This document shows, piece after piece, positions 22,865 through 32,147 of a stretch of 44,458 nucleotides of DNA (position 1 is its first letter; each line of letters opens with the position of its first letter). Below the pieces are notes generated by a model. That model was not told the DNA's origin and did not search any database. It was given only the letters and a program-made list of their open reading frames with translations. Both the position numbers and the translations under genes were made by a program. This DNA is from Pseudomonas sp. BN102. Its GTDB lineage: Bacteria; Pseudomonadota; Gammaproteobacteria; Pseudomonadales; Pseudomonadaceae. The stretch is from assembly GCF_029871245.1 (NCBI RefSeq), contig NZ_SSON01000021.1, forward strand, positions 1 to 44,458, given 5' to 3'.

Positions 22865-23267
22865 CTGTTCATACTCCTTGTCAGAGTTCCCAATGATGTG
22901 AAGGGCAGAAAAGCACTTCGAATAGATGTCATTGGAAAATTGGGTGGAATGAATATCCGAATGGCGCCAAGACTTCTGACGCTAATAATCCGTGCTGTTC
23001 AAACAGGCCGGCGTATTGGCCTTTTGTCCGACCTCGCCAGGAGTGGCGCGTCTGCGCCAAGTGTCGTACAGGGGCTGGTTGAACTTTCCAAATGCTTAAA
23101 AAGCTGTACGCCAAATACAGAAGACGAGTTGTAAGGGCCAGCAGGGATGTAGGGTTGCGAGTATATTCCTGCGCTGGACCATGAATTGGTGGTTAGGAAG
23201 TTTCCTACAGCTTTTGTAGGCGACAGCAGGTGAAAGGAGTTGGGCTAAGAATGGCAAGGAGTTCCAG
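22865..23267. other. Divergent promoter region of the Roc/Bvg-like kinase and regulator
   Basis: This 403-bp gap has no gene I can support. It is richer in A and T than the metabolic regions on either side. Near its right end it carries abutting inverted heptads (see 23194-23220). The left half must contain the leftward promoter of the response regulator gene; no confident -35/-10 pair was picked. Confidence 0.55.
23194..23220. promoter_or_regulatory. BvgA-like inverted heptads upstream of the hybrid kinase
   Basis: TAGGAAG at 23194-23200 directly abuts TTTCCTA at 23201-23207, and a further inverted half TGTAGG lies at 23215-23220. TTTC(C/T)TA inverted heptads are the established binding pattern of BvgA, the NarL-family regulator of Bordetella. 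The site lies about 50-75 bp before the kinase start codon. Related sites occur before the RocA-like gene (27293) and the orphan fimbrial gene (33157). Confidence 0.55.
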
Positions 23268-26200
23268 GTGACATTCTTCCGGTTAATGCGATTCCGACCT
23301 GGCATGTCGGCGCGCGGGCGCCCGCTGTTCCGTCTGGCGCTGTGTGTCGTAGCCAGCCTTCTCGCCCTGCTGCTCAGCATGCCGCCAGCTCTGGCGGAGA
23401 CTCAGCCCCTTGTTCTGTCCAGCCGGCTTGTGGCGGATCAGCGTGATCTGGCGATAGCTGAAGCGGACTGGCACTGGTTACGCGAAAAACGCGAGCTGGT
23501 ACTGGGGGTCGCCGCCCAGGGTCATGAGCCGCTGGAGATGATTCAGCGCGATGGTGCGTACGAGGGCATAGCCGCAGATGCGACCACGCTGATCGGGCAA
23601 CTCCTGCGGCTTCAGATCACGGTACGCCAATACCCCGACCGCGACTCACTGTTGCGGGCGCTGGCTGCACACCAGGTCGACCTGGCCGTGGGAAGCGATC
23701 AGGAGGGACAGGGGCTGCCAATCACCCACAGCGTGCCGCTGACACAGGATCGTCTCGCATTGTTTCGCCGCTATGAGTGGAGCGGAACTTTCCCGAAGGA
23801 TCTGGCGGGTACCACCATCGCCACGCCTCCCGGCCTGGCTGAGCAGGTCGCACAACGCTACCCGCGCGCGCGTCTGGTTGAGGCTGCGTCGGTGGAGGAC
23901 GCCTTGTCCATGGTGGCATTCGGGCAGGTCGATCTCCTCGCAGGGGACTTGCTGTCGGTGTATTACCGCCTCAACCGCGCTTTCTATGGGCTGGTCAGGT
24001 TCGAGCGCACCGTCGAGCATTCCGAAACCCAACTCGGATTTCTGGTACATGCCGAAGACCAGGCACTGCAAAGGGGGCTAGATGGCGCTCTGCGTGCAGC
24101 TGGCCGAGCGCGCCTGGACGAGATATGCCGTGGCTGGGTGGGCAGCCTCCTGATCCCCCTCGTCCAGTCTTTGCCATTGTCCGTTGAGGAGGCCAAATGG
24201 GTGGAGCAGCACCCGGTGGTCCGCCTGGTGATCAACGACGATCTGGCGCCTCTGGCGTTCTTCGACGAGCAAGGGAAGTTTCGCGGCATCGCCGCTGATG
24301 TCCTGGAAATCGTCAGCCAACGGACCGGGTTGCAGTTCGTTGCACAGAGTCGGGCTGGCAGTGTGGCCGAGCAGATCGAGATTCTGCAGCGCGAGGACGC
24401 GGACCTGGCTGTCATGACCTCCAGCAAGGCACGAGAACAGCTGCTGCGTTTCTCTCACCCGGTTTCATCCAGCCCGTTCGTCCTGGTGGCACAGGCCGAT
24501 GCCGGGCTCCGTGCGCTGGAGCCGGGGAACGCAAAGGACGTCCGCCTGGCCCTGGCGCGTGGGCATGTGGCCCGGGACCACATGCTTGCCGCGTACCCCG
24601 GAATCCGTCTGGTCGAAGCGGAATCGACGCTTGATGCCCTGAACCTGGTGCACTCCGAAAGTGCTGATTACGCGCTGGTTGCGCTGGCAAACGCTCGCTA
24701 CTACACGACGCGGCTGTTCAACGATCAGTTGGTGATCGCCGCGCTGGCCCTGATCGATCCGGCAACGGACAACTTCGCCATGCGTCGCGCCGATGGGGAG
24801 CTGCAGGCGATTCTCGACAAGACGTTGTCCGGCATTCCGCCGAACGAGCTGAATGCCATGGCTAACCGCTGGCGTGGAACGCCGGGCATGAGCCCGCAGT
24901 CCTGGCGTGACTACGGAACGCTGATCCAGCGCATCCTGCTCGGTGCGGCAGGGGTGGTGTTGCTGGTGCTGGCCTGGGTGCTCCACCTGCGCCGCGAGAT
25001 TCGCCGGCGCAAGCACGTGGAGCGGAAGCTCAACGACGAGCTGCGCTTTATCGAAGCCCTCACCGACGGCATGCCTCCGCCGATCTACGTGCGGGACGCC
25101 GAAGGGCGCCTGCTGTCCGCCAATCGCAGCTACCTGGAGAGCATCGGCCTGCCCCTGGAACAGGTGCGTGGCCATACCGTGCTGGATCTGCCCGAAGAGA
25201 CGTTCGAGTCGGCAATCGAACTCCACCGCCTCTACCTCCGGGCAATGTCCGAAGGACGCATGGTCCAGGGCGTTCATCCTATTCGACTGCAGGGACGTGA
25301 GCTGTGGGTCGACTACTGGATCCAGCCTTTCCAGGACTCCACCGGCGAGGTCAAGGGCATAATCGGTGGTTGGCTCGACATCACCGAACACCGGCGTTTG
25401 ATCGAGGAGCTGGAAGCGGCGAAGAACCTGGCTGACGAAGCCAGCCGCGCCAAGACCACCTTCCTCGCCACCATGAGCCACGAGATCCGTACGCCGATGA
25501 ACGCGGTGATCGGCATTCTCGAACTTGCCCTCAAGCGTGCCGAGGACGCGCCCATTGACCGCGCCAGCATCGTAGTGGCGTACAGCTCGGCTCACGGCCT
25601 GCTGGAGCTGATCGGTGACATTCTTGACATTGCTCGCATCGAGTCCGGCCGGCTCAGCCTGGCGCCGCGCCGCGCCAATCTGCGGGAACTGGTGGAGTCG
25701 GTGGCGCGCGTGTTCGACGGCCTTGCCCGGCAGAAGGGCCTTGAGCTGGTCCTCGATATCGACTCCAGCATTGGTGGCGACGTGTTGGTTGATGGGCTCC
25801 GTTTCAAGCAGGTCCTCGCCAATCTGGTCAGCAACGCGATCAAGTTCACCCACGAGGGAAGCGTTCGCCTGTCGATCCAGGGCGAGGAGCCGGAGCCTGG
25901 CCTGTTGCAGGTGCAGGTTTGTGTCGAGGACACCGGCATCGGCATCTCCGAGGCTGATCAGCAGCGCCTTTTCCGGCCCTTTTCCCAGGTGCAGCGAGGG
26001 TTCCACCAGGCCGAAGGGGCGGGGTTGGGACTCATCATCAGCCGCTCCCTGTGCGAGATGATGGGCGGACGGCTCAGCCTCGAGAGTACGCCGGGCAAGG
26101 GTACGCGGGTGGAGGTGGAACTGCGCCTGCATCGGCTGGACCCGATTGAAGAGGTGCCATCGGCACTCGTTCGGCGCGACCGCTCGTGGCGTCGCCTGCG

Positions 26201-26963
26201 GGTGCTGGTGGTGGACGACCACCCGGTGAACCGGCAGATCCTTGCCCAGCAGCTGGGCTATCTCGGGCACGAAGTGGTGGAAGCCGAGGACGGCGTGGCG
26301 GCCTTGGCGAGCTGGCGTGCGGAGCCTTTCGACGTCGTGGTCACCGACTGTCACATGCCGCGGATGAACGGCGCCGAGCTGGCCCGCGCCATTCGCGCTG
26401 AGGAGCGGGCGCGGCAGTTGGCACCGACTTCGATCCTGGGGCTGACCGCGGATGCCCAGCAGGAGGAAGTCGAGTGCGCCATCCAGGCGGGTATGGACGA
26501 CTGCCTGATCAAGCCCATTGGGCTGGACGTGTTGGCGGACATACTTTGCCAGACCGCACCCGAGCTGCCGCTGGAGACGGACGCGCAGTCGCAGGCAGCA
26601 ACAGACGCCCCTGGCCTATTCGACCTTTTATCCCTGGCGACGCTGACGGGAGGCGATGCCGGACTCATTCGCAATCTGTTGAGCGAGTTGCTGAGCGCCA
26701 ACCGCCGTGATCTGGGGTCGCTGACGTCCCTGGCGGATCAGGGCGACGCCATGGGGCTTGCGGAGCTGGCCCATCGGCTGAAGGGAGCGGGGCGGGTGGT
26801 GCGTGCAGACCGGCTGGTTGCTGCATGCGAGCGCCTGGAACAGGCCTGCCACGCACCCTCCCCAGAGCCTGAGTTCCTTCAGGAGCGGGCTGACGACCTG
26901 TTACGAGCGATGCGGGAGCTGGACCACGCTCTGGAGGCACATCTGGCGCTGGAGGTTCAGTGA
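23268..26963 (+). CDS. BvgS/RocS-like unorthodox hybrid sensor histidine kinase
   Basis: A 1231-aa inner-membrane sensor. In order: signal segment (about residues 19-44), two periplasmic SBP_bac_3 (Venus flytrap) domains (about 65-290 and 310-545), a membrane helix (about 551-573), a PAS domain (about 593-710), HisKA with His738 in FLATMSHEIRTPMN, HATPase (NLVSNAIKF, EDTGIGIS, GAGLGLIIS), a receiver with Asp1027 (VVTDCHMPRMNG) and a C-terminal Hpt with His1169 (LAHRLKGAGR). This is the full His-Asp-His relay of BvgS and P. aeruginosa RocS1. GTG at 23268 is chosen because AAGGAG lies 7 bp upstream. Likely partners are the regulators at 22235 and 27389. Its last 7 bases overlap the end of the convergent truncated rocR gene. 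Confidence 0.92.
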   Translation: MTFFRLMRFRPGMSARGRPLFRLALCVVASLLALLLSMPPALAETQPLVLSSRLVADQRDLAIAEADWHWLREKRELVLGVAAQGHEPLEMIQRDGAYEGIAADATTLIGQLLRLQITVRQYPDRDSLLRALAAHQVDLAVGSDQEGQGLPITHSVPLTQDRLALFRRYEWSGTFPKDLAGTTIATPPGLAEQVAQRYPRARLVEAASVEDALSMVAFGQVDLLAGDLLSVYYRLNRAFYGLVRFERTVEHSETQLGFLVHAEDQALQRGLDGALRAAGRARLDEICRGWVGSLLIPLVQSLPLSVEEAKWVEQHPVVRLVINDDLAPLAFFDEQGKFRGIAADVLEIVSQRTGLQFVAQSRAGSVAEQIEILQREDADLAVMTSSKAREQLLRFSHPVSSSPFVLVAQADAGLRALEPGNAKDVRLALARGHVARDHMLAAYPGIRLVEAESTLDALNLVHSESADYALVALANARYYTTRLFNDQLVIAALALIDPATDNFAMRRADGELQAILDKTLSGIPPNELNAMANRWRGTPGMSPQSWRDYGTLIQRILLGAAGVVLLVLAWVLHLRREIRRRKHVERKLNDELRFIEALTDGMPPPIYVRDAEGRLLSANRSYLESIGLPLEQVRGHTVLDLPEETFESAIELHRLYLRAMSEGRMVQGVHPIRLQGRELWVDYWIQPFQDSTGEVKGIIGGWLDITEHRRLIEELEAAKNLADEASRAKTTFLATMSHEIRTPMNAVIGILELALKRAEDAPIDRASIVVAYSSAHGLLELIGDILDIARIESGRLSLAPRRANLRELVESVARVFDGLARQKGLELVLDIDSSIGGDVLVDGLRFKQVLANLVSNAIKFTHEGSVRLSIQGEEPEPGLLQVQVCVEDTGIGISEADQQRLFRPFSQVQRGFHQAEGAGLGLIISRSLCEMMGGRLSLESTPGKGTRVEVELRLHRLDPIEEVPSALVRRDRSWRRLRVLVVDDHPVNRQILAQQLGYLGHEVVEAEDGVAALASWRAEPFDVVVTDCHMPRMNGAELARAIRAEERARQLAPTSILGLTADAQQEEVECAIQAGMDDCLIKPIGLDVLADILCQTAPELPLETDAQSQAATDAPGLFDLLSLATLTGGDAGLIRNLLSELLSANRRDLGSLTSLADQGDAMGLAELAHRLKGAGRVVRADRLVAACERLEQACHAPSPEPEFLQERADDLLRAMRELDHALEAHLALEVQ

Positions 26964-27223
26964 ACCGTGGCACGGCTGAGAATGACCGAGCGAATCCCCC
27001 CCGCGTGGCTGGCGTGACGCAGAAAGGTCAGGCCATCCATGCCGGCCATGCGCAGATCGCACAGGACAATGTCGACGTCTCCGAAGGTCTCGAGTATGCG
27101 CAGCGCCTCGGCGCCTTCGGCCGCTTCGCGTATGCGCCCGACGCCGAGCTTGCGCAAGACGGTACCGGCGACGAGGCGCTGAAAGGGCTCGTCTTCCAGC
27201 ACCAGGATGCTCATGTTCTTCAT
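26957..27223 (-). pseudogene. Truncated rocR-like gene: partial receiver domain, EAL domain missing
   Basis: An 88-aa reading frame that begins like RocR (SILVLEDEPFQRLVAG) and keeps the phospho-acceptor Asp56 in CDLRMAGMDG and the LRHASHAGG stretch. It stops right after SVILSRATVH. A complete receiver is about 120 aa; the conserved Lys and last helix are lacking, and the EAL cyclic-di-GMP phosphodiesterase domain of RocR is absent. In P. aeruginosa RocR antagonises RocA1 on fimbrial genes. The reading end overlaps the kinase stop codon by 7 bp, suggesting a deletion joined the two genes tail to tail. The ribosome site is weak. It could still make a small decoy receiver; a remnant is more likely. 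Confidence 0.75.
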
Positions 27224-27292
27224 GGGAATTCGCTCGGGAGGCTTGCGGTGCGGGTCACGGTACGCAGGCTTGGCGTTGCCTGGTAGCCGAAA

Positions 27293-27312
27293 TTTCCTGC
27301 TAGCTTGTAGGA
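27293..27312. promoter_or_regulatory. TTTCCTG...TGTAGGA motif upstream of the RocA-like gene
   Basis: TTTCCTG (27293-27299) and TGTAGGA (27306-27312) form an imperfect inverted pair closely resembling the motif before the hybrid kinase (TTTCCTA...TGTAGG). It lies in the 165-bp divergent gap between the rocR remnant and the RocA-like gene, 77 bp before the latter's start. Autoregulation by the RocA-like protein is a reasonable inference. Confidence 0.45.
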
Positions 27313-27388
27313 CAAATTCGTCAGTGTCGGCTTCGGATCGCGATGTCGCGCCAGGCACGGACGAGCTTCCAGAAACTCAGGGGTATCA

Positions 27389-28024
27389 ATGAGAAATGCG
27401 CTGATAGTCGACGATCATCCGGTCATACGCATGGCCGTTCGCATGTTGCTCGAACGCAACGGCATGGAGATTGTTGGTGAGGCCGACAATGGGGTGGATG
27501 CCCTGCAACTGATTCGTCAGCATGAGCCGGACCTCGTCATCCTGGACATCGGCATTCCTAAGCTCGACGGCTTGAATGTCATCTCGCGCATTCGCTCGCT
27601 CGGGCTCGACAGCCAGGTGCTGGTGCTCACTTCCCAGCCGGTCGACAGCTTCTCCCAGCGTTGCTTCCAGGCCGGCGCCAAGGGGTTCGTCAGCAAGGAA
27701 GAGGACTTGCAGAACCTGGTGACTGCCATCAACGCCATTAACGCCGGTTTTACCGTCTTTCCCGCCAGCGTCCTGAGTGGTGGTCAGGCACCTGCTCCCA
27801 GCGAGGCCGAGATGGTCGGACGGCTGTCCAATCAGGAGCTGATGGTGCTGCAGTACCTGGCCTCGGGGCTTTCCAACAAGGACATCGGCGAGCGGATGCT
27901 GCTCAGCAACAAGACCATCAGCACCTACAAGACTCGTATCCTGCAGAAGCTGAACCTTGGCTCGCTGGTGGAACTGATCGAGTTTGCCCGGCGCAATGAC
28001 CTCGCCGCACACCGGGAGGACTAG
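27389..28024 (+). CDS. NarL/FixJ-type response regulator, RocA1-like
   Basis: A 211-aa regulator: receiver domain with the complete acidic pocket (Asp8-Asp9), phospho-acceptor Asp53 (LVILDIGIPKLDG) and Lys in FVSK, then a LuxR-type DNA-binding domain (LSNQELMVLQYLASGLSNKDIGERML). It resembles P. aeruginosa RocA1, which activates cup fimbrial genes, and it lies directly beside a cup-like operon on the opposite strand. The gene set kinase-rocR-rocA matches the roc locus layout. The sequence CGCCCTGCAGGAGGCG just after the stop may form a weak terminator. Function as fimbrial activator is inferred from family and position. Confidence 0.9.
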   Translation: MRNALIVDDHPVIRMAVRMLLERNGMEIVGEADNGVDALQLIRQHEPDLVILDIGIPKLDGLNVISRIRSLGLDSQVLVLTSQPVDSFSQRCFQAGAKGFVSKEEDLQNLVTAINAINAGFTVFPASVLSGGQAPAPSEAEMVGRLSNQELMVLQYLASGLSNKDIGERMLLSNKTISTYKTRILQKLNLGSLVELIEFARRNDLAAHRED

Positions 28025-28054
28025 CGCCCTGCAGGAGGCGTTTCATCTGCCCCA

Positions 28055-30628
28055 TCAGCCCTGACAGGTGAGGCGGTAGCGCTCGTAGTTCGTCGCCTTG
28101 TCTTGCGGCGGCAACGAGTAACTGGATCGGCACTCGTGGGTGCCCCACTTGATGGTCAGCGTGGCCTCGTCTTCCTCGACCAGTGCCAGCGCCCGGCCAC
28201 CCGGGTCCGAGATGGCGAGTTGCTTGCCATCGGCATCTTCGAGCGAAGCGCCAAACGGGATGGGCTGCTGGTTGGCGTCGAACAGTTCGAACTGCACTCG
28301 GCGCCCTTTCTTGCCGACGTAACGCGCTAGCACTACCGCGCCACGGCGTGGCACCACCTGCTGGGTGGCGTTTTCGATTTCGATGTCGCCACCGAGATTG
28401 CGCGTGTCCAGGGTGATCCAGTTGACACGGTAGGGCTGGGCGTTGGGTACCACCGCGTAGCCGTTGTAGCCGGTGCTTACACCGGTGTAGTTGCTGATGC
28501 CCACGCCCGAGATGTCGGGTACTTCGACCAGGGTGAAGGTTTCCCCCACAGGTTGGCCCAGGTTGATACCGCCTGCGTGGGCTACCAGGGAACCGGACAC
28601 GTTGAGGTTTTCCGAGGTGTAGTCGCGGCCCTTGCTATAGCCCAGCGTGATATCCGCGATAGAGGTGCGGCTGTTCAGGCTGGCGGAAGCGGAATTGCCA
28701 CTGTTGCTGCTGTTCCCGCCCTGAAGCGAGTAAGACGTATTGCTGTCCTCGGAGAGGTAGCCGTTCACGCCAAGCTGGGTATTGTCACTGTGCTTCTGGC
28801 TGGTGGTTGTCAGGTACGCCCTGGGCGCTCGTGGTCTCGACCCCAACGGGAAGGACACGGAGAGGTTCACCTGCGTGTCGTTGTTTGAGGAATTCGTGCT
28901 GCCAATGTCCTTGGTCTGGGTGACGCTGAAGCTGTAGCTGACATCCCGCCAGCCATTGGAATAGCCGGCGGAAAGGCTGCGCGATCCTCCCCGGTTCCAG
29001 TAGCGCTCGTCGCTGGCGTTGATGTAAAGATTGCCGTACTTACGCCCGCCCAGCGTCTGGTTGACTGTCAGGTCGGTACGGATTTTCGAGCGGCTGCCTT
29101 GGGACTGGATGCCTTCGCTGAGTTCCAGCACATGGTCCGAGAGCGTCCGATAACCCTCGGTGGAATAGCGATAGGCGGCCAGGGTAAAGCTCGTGTCGGT
29201 GCCAGTGAAGGTCTTGGCGTAGAGCGCGCGCAAGCTGTTGCCCTGCGCGGAGAGGCCCTTCACCCGGCTGGACGAGTGGGTCATGTCAACCGAGAAGGCA
29301 CCGATCGAAGTGTTCCGTCCCGCCCCGAGTGATACCGCATTGAAATCCTGGGTTACCTGTGCGCCCGCAATGCCCGTCAGGTTGCTGTTCACGCCGTAAG
29401 CCACTGTGCCGCTGACGAACTTCGGCGTTTCCAGACCGTCACTGTTGCTGTTGAACTCGCCCGCCGAAACGCTGTACTTCACCTGCCCTTCACGCACCAT
29501 GGTCGGCAGGCTCGAGAAGGCCTGCTTGGTCACGCGACGCCGGCCATCCGCTTCGATGATGGTCACCTCCAGGTCACCATTGGACCCGGTGGGGTAGATG
29601 TCACTGATCTCGAACGGACCCGGCGGAACGGTCGCCGAGTAGAGGATGTAGTCGTTCTGGCGGATCTCCACGGTGGCGTTGGTTTCTGCAACGCCACGGA
29701 TCACCGGCGCATAGCCGCGTTCGCTATCCGCCTTCATGCCCTCGTCTGAGGCCAGCTTGATACCGCGGTAGCGCACGCTATCGAACAGGTCGGCGTCGGA
29801 ATAAATTTCGCCGACGCTGAACTGCCCCCTGAGGGGCGTAACGTCATGCTGCAGGTAGGTGCGGTTGCTGGTGAACTGGCTCGGGCGGCCGGTACCGGTC
29901 CTGTAGTTGGACTCGTTGCGCAGGCGCCAGGCTCCCAGGTTGATGCCATTGCGCAGGCCCAGGTTGTTGGAAACCTGCCGCCCAAAATCGTCCCGGTTCC
30001 GGTTGGTGTTGAACTGGTAGTTGACGAACGCGGCTGTAACGCCACTGTCCCACAGTGCCGGATCGACGTAGCCACGCATGCCCCGGGCCATGGCCACTTG
30101 CGGAACGCTGGCGAGTAGGCGCAAACGGGTGGAGTCGTAGCGCAGCGTGGCCTGGTCGATCAACGTGGGCAGGTCGTAGCAGGTCTCGGGTGCCTCAGGG
30201 TGCAACTTGCCCTGCTCGATCAGCTTGGCCATGTCGATGCCCAGCAGGTGAAGCAGGTCGTAGTTCAGGCAGGCCTCGACGATGCCGGTTTGCGGATTGC
30301 GCACGAAGTCGATGTCGCGACGGCCGACGATCACCTGGTTGCTGTAGAGGTCAACCCGATAGTTGCCGGGCAGGACGCTGTTTTCGCGCAGCAGCAGCTG
30401 CAGGTCCACCGACGATGGGGCACCCTTCAGGAAAGTGGTGTTGAATGACTCGACCTGTGCCTCATCGGTTGGCTGAACCACCGGAGTTTCTGCGCCAAGC
30501 ACCATGGCGGGCACCGCGAGGGTGATCGCCAGCGCGAGCCGGTTGGGACTGCCGGAGGGCACTGGCTGATGGTTTTCAGCCGAAGTCCGCCCGCTCCGTC
30601 CAAGGGAGTGATTGGGTCTGTTGCTCAT
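28055..30628 (-). CDS. Outer-membrane fimbrial usher (FimD/PapC/CupC3 family)
   Basis: An 857-aa usher that exports and polymerises fimbrial subunits through the outer membrane. A signal-type segment (LALAITLAVPAMVLG) lies at about residues 31-46. The N-terminal chaperone-binding domain has FNTTFLKGAPSSVDL and NYRVDLYSN. The 24-strand barrel with its plug fills the middle (AVNANLTGIAG-like repeats, GPFEISDIYPTGSNGDLEVTI). The C-terminal domains follow after VVPRRGAVVLARY. Last gene of the subunit-chaperone-usher operon; no tip adhesin gene follows. The signal peptide is preceded by an unusually long, polar N-terminus (about 30 residues), so a later start is possible, but no better ribosome site is visible. 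Confidence 0.93.
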   Translation of the reverse strand: MSNRPNHSLGRSGRTSAENHQPVPSGSPNRLALAITLAVPAMVLGAETPVVQPTDEAQVESFNTTFLKGAPSSVDLQLLLRENSVLPGNYRVDLYSNQVIVGRRDIDFVRNPQTGIVEACLNYDLLHLLGIDMAKLIEQGKLHPEAPETCYDLPTLIDQATLRYDSTRLRLLASVPQVAMARGMRGYVDPALWDSGVTAAFVNYQFNTNRNRDDFGRQVSNNLGLRNGINLGAWRLRNESNYRTGTGRPSQFTSNRTYLQHDVTPLRGQFSVGEIYSDADLFDSVRYRGIKLASDEGMKADSERGYAPVIRGVAETNATVEIRQNDYILYSATVPPGPFEISDIYPTGSNGDLEVTIIEADGRRRVTKQAFSSLPTMVREGQVKYSVSAGEFNSNSDGLETPKFVSGTVAYGVNSNLTGIAGAQVTQDFNAVSLGAGRNTSIGAFSVDMTHSSSRVKGLSAQGNSLRALYAKTFTGTDTSFTLAAYRYSTEGYRTLSDHVLELSEGIQSQGSRSKIRTDLTVNQTLGGRKYGNLYINASDERYWNRGGSRSLSAGYSNGWRDVSYSFSVTQTKDIGSTNSSNNDTQVNLSVSFPLGSRPRAPRAYLTTTSQKHSDNTQLGVNGYLSEDSNTSYSLQGGNSSNSGNSASASLNSRTSIADITLGYSKGRDYTSENLNVSGSLVAHAGGINLGQPVGETFTLVEVPDISGVGISNYTGVSTGYNGYAVVPNAQPYRVNWITLDTRNLGGDIEIENATQQVVPRRGAVVLARYVGKKGRRVQFELFDANQQPIPFGASLEDADGKQLAISDPGGRALALVEEDEATLTIKWGTHECRSSYSLPPQDKATNYERYRLTCQG

Positions 30629-30733
30629 TTCTCAATGCCTGCGAGGATCCTGAATCACCCCCCTGAAAGAAATGCGTTGCGCTGGGGCATCGGATGCCCA
30701 CCAGGGGTGAAGTTGCGAGTCGGGTAGAGCCCG

Positions 30734-31486
30734 TTATGAATCTCGGTTGGACCGCGTGGCCGTTGCGCCAACGGAGTTGCCTGCCGAGAGTTTTGCGGCG
30801 TAGGGGACCTGTGCCCCGTAGTCATTGATGCTGGAGAATGTGAGCTCCACGCTGCTTGAGGAGGCGGGTTGCTTGACGGTGAACTCTTTCTCTTCACCAG
30901 GGGCGACCATGGTGGAGTCGACTGCAACGTCCGCCCTGCTGGCGCTGCCCAGCGTCACGTTGGCCATGGAAACGTGATACCGGCTGGGATTCCTGACCTT
31001 GAGCACGTGCTTGCCCCCCTGGAGTTCCAGCTTCCACTGCAGCTCTTCAGGGACCTGGTGGGCTTCTCCGGCAAGGCCGGCAGGTCGGAAGAACACCTTG
31101 ATCCGCTGACGCACAGCCAGTTGCAGGGTGTTCTGCCCATCGACGGCCTGGGGAATTTCCTGGACATTCAGCCACACCACCGATTCGCGGTCGGTCGGCA
31201 TGCCGCTACCTTCATAGAGGAGGCGTAGCAGCTGTTGCTCATTTGCCGGAATACGGGCCAGGGGCGGCGTCACAGCAAACGGCGCAGGGGTATCTGTCGC
31301 ATCCGCGTTGTCGATCCAGGACTGGATCAGGGCCTGCTGGCCGCCGTTGCGAACCGTGATGCTGGCTTCCTTGTCGGAGCCGTTGAAGATGATGCGCGTG
31401 GAGTTGAGGGAGATTCCTGCGGAAACTTGAGACGCCAGCACGAGGCTCAAGGCGCCCAGGCAGGCTGAAATTGTGCGACGGAGCAT
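30734..31486 (-). CDS. Periplasmic fimbrial chaperone (PapD/CupC2 family)
   Basis: A 250-aa PapD-like chaperone with a signal peptide (cleavage after SQVSA near residue 23). The donor-strand motif is seen in ESVVWLNVQEIPQ near residue 95, and KVFFRPAGL is the family's subunit-anchoring region. It keeps fimbrial subunits folded in the periplasm and hands them to the usher. The ATG at 31486 is chosen because the signal peptide begins there. It lies between the major subunit gene (77-bp gap with a strong hairpin) and the usher gene (105-bp gap). The C-terminus ends in a Ser/Arg/Asn-rich tail of about 15 residues, longer than usual. Confidence 0.92.
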   Translation of the reverse strand: MLRRTISACLGALSLVLASQVSAGISLNSTRIIFNGSDKEASITVRNGGQQALIQSWIDNADATDTPAPFAVTPPLARIPANEQQLLRLLYEGSGMPTDRESVVWLNVQEIPQAVDGQNTLQLAVRQRIKVFFRPAGLAGEAHQVPEELQWKLELQGGKHVLKVRNPSRYHVSMANVTLGSASRADVAVDSTMVAPGEEKEFTVKQPASSSSVELTFSSINDYGAQVPYAAKLSAGNSVGATATRSNRDS

Positions 31487-31515
31487 AGGCTTTACCACTT
31501 GGAGCAAGAACGAGG

Positions 31516-31539
31516 TGGCGAGGCCGTTGGGCCTCGCCA
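31516..31539 (-). terminator. Strong hairpin between fimbrial subunit and chaperone genes
   Basis: TGGCGAGGCC - GTTG - GGCCTCGCCA is a perfect 10-bp stem with a 4-nt loop, 23 bp after the subunit stop codon. No T-run follows, so it is better read as a processing or attenuating hairpin. In fimbrial operons such structures keep subunit mRNA abundant relative to assembly genes. Confidence 0.7.
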
Positions 31540-31562
31540 ATCTTGAGAACCGTGGGCCCTGC

Positions 31563-32147
31563 TTACTCGTACTGCAGGGTGAACGGCAGGGTCGCGTTAC
31601 CGTTACCGGCGGTGGCGGTCTTCGGGTCAGCGGTAGTTACGTAGGCCGCAGCGAAGGTCAGGGTGGCGTCGCTACCGTTCAGCGCGCTTTCAATCTTGGC
31701 GGTGGCCGGCGCGGACAGGTCGATGACCTGGCCGTTGCTGTCCAGGATGGCAATACCCACATTCTTCGCGGACTCGGTGCCTGCGTTCAGGGCCAGGACT
31801 TTCTTGCCAGCGACCACACCGGAGCCGGCCTTGGCATCGAACAGCATGGAGACCTTGGTGCCCTGGTTGCAGTTGACCTTGAGGTTGAAGTCGCTGGCAG
31901 CCAGGCGGCCACCGGTCGGAGCGGTGTCGGTGCCCATGTCTTTGATGGATACGGCGCCCATGTCTACGGCAATCGCTTTTTCTTTACCGGCCGCGCCTTC
32001 AACCGAGCAGGCGTCGTTGTTGATCACGCCGGTGAAGTTGATCTGGCCGCTACCTGCCTTGGTCGGGGTAACCGGGTCAGCAGCGAAGGCGGAACCGGTG
32101 GCTGCGAGCATGGACAGGGTCAGAAATGCCAGGGAAAACTGTTTCAT
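31563..32147 (-). CDS. Major fimbrial subunit (CupC1/type 1 pilin family)
   Basis: A 194-aa pilin with a clear signal peptide (MKQFSLAFLTLSMLAATGSA, cleavage near FAA-DP). Mature features are those of type 1 pilins: GQINFTGVINNDAC near the N-terminus, a second cysteine in KVNCNQG forming the pilin disulfide, and the C-terminal beta-zipper ending LPFTLQYE with the penultimate tyrosine. The second of two adjacent ATG codons is chosen because GGAG lies 6 bp before it; the first would be only 3 bp away. First gene of the three-gene fimbrial operon. Codon use is poorer in C-rich codons than the metabolic genes nearby, fitting an acquired or rapidly evolving gene. Confidence 0.93.
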   Translation of the reverse strand: MKQFSLAFLTLSMLAATGSAFAADPVTPTKAGSGQINFTGVINNDACSVEGAAGKEKAIAVDMGAVSIKDMGTDTAPTGGRLAASDFNLKVNCNQGTKVSMLFDAKAGSGVVAGKKVLALNAGTESAKNVGIAILDSNGQVIDLSAPATAKIESALNGSDATLTFAAAYVTTADPKTATAGNGNATLPFTLQYE

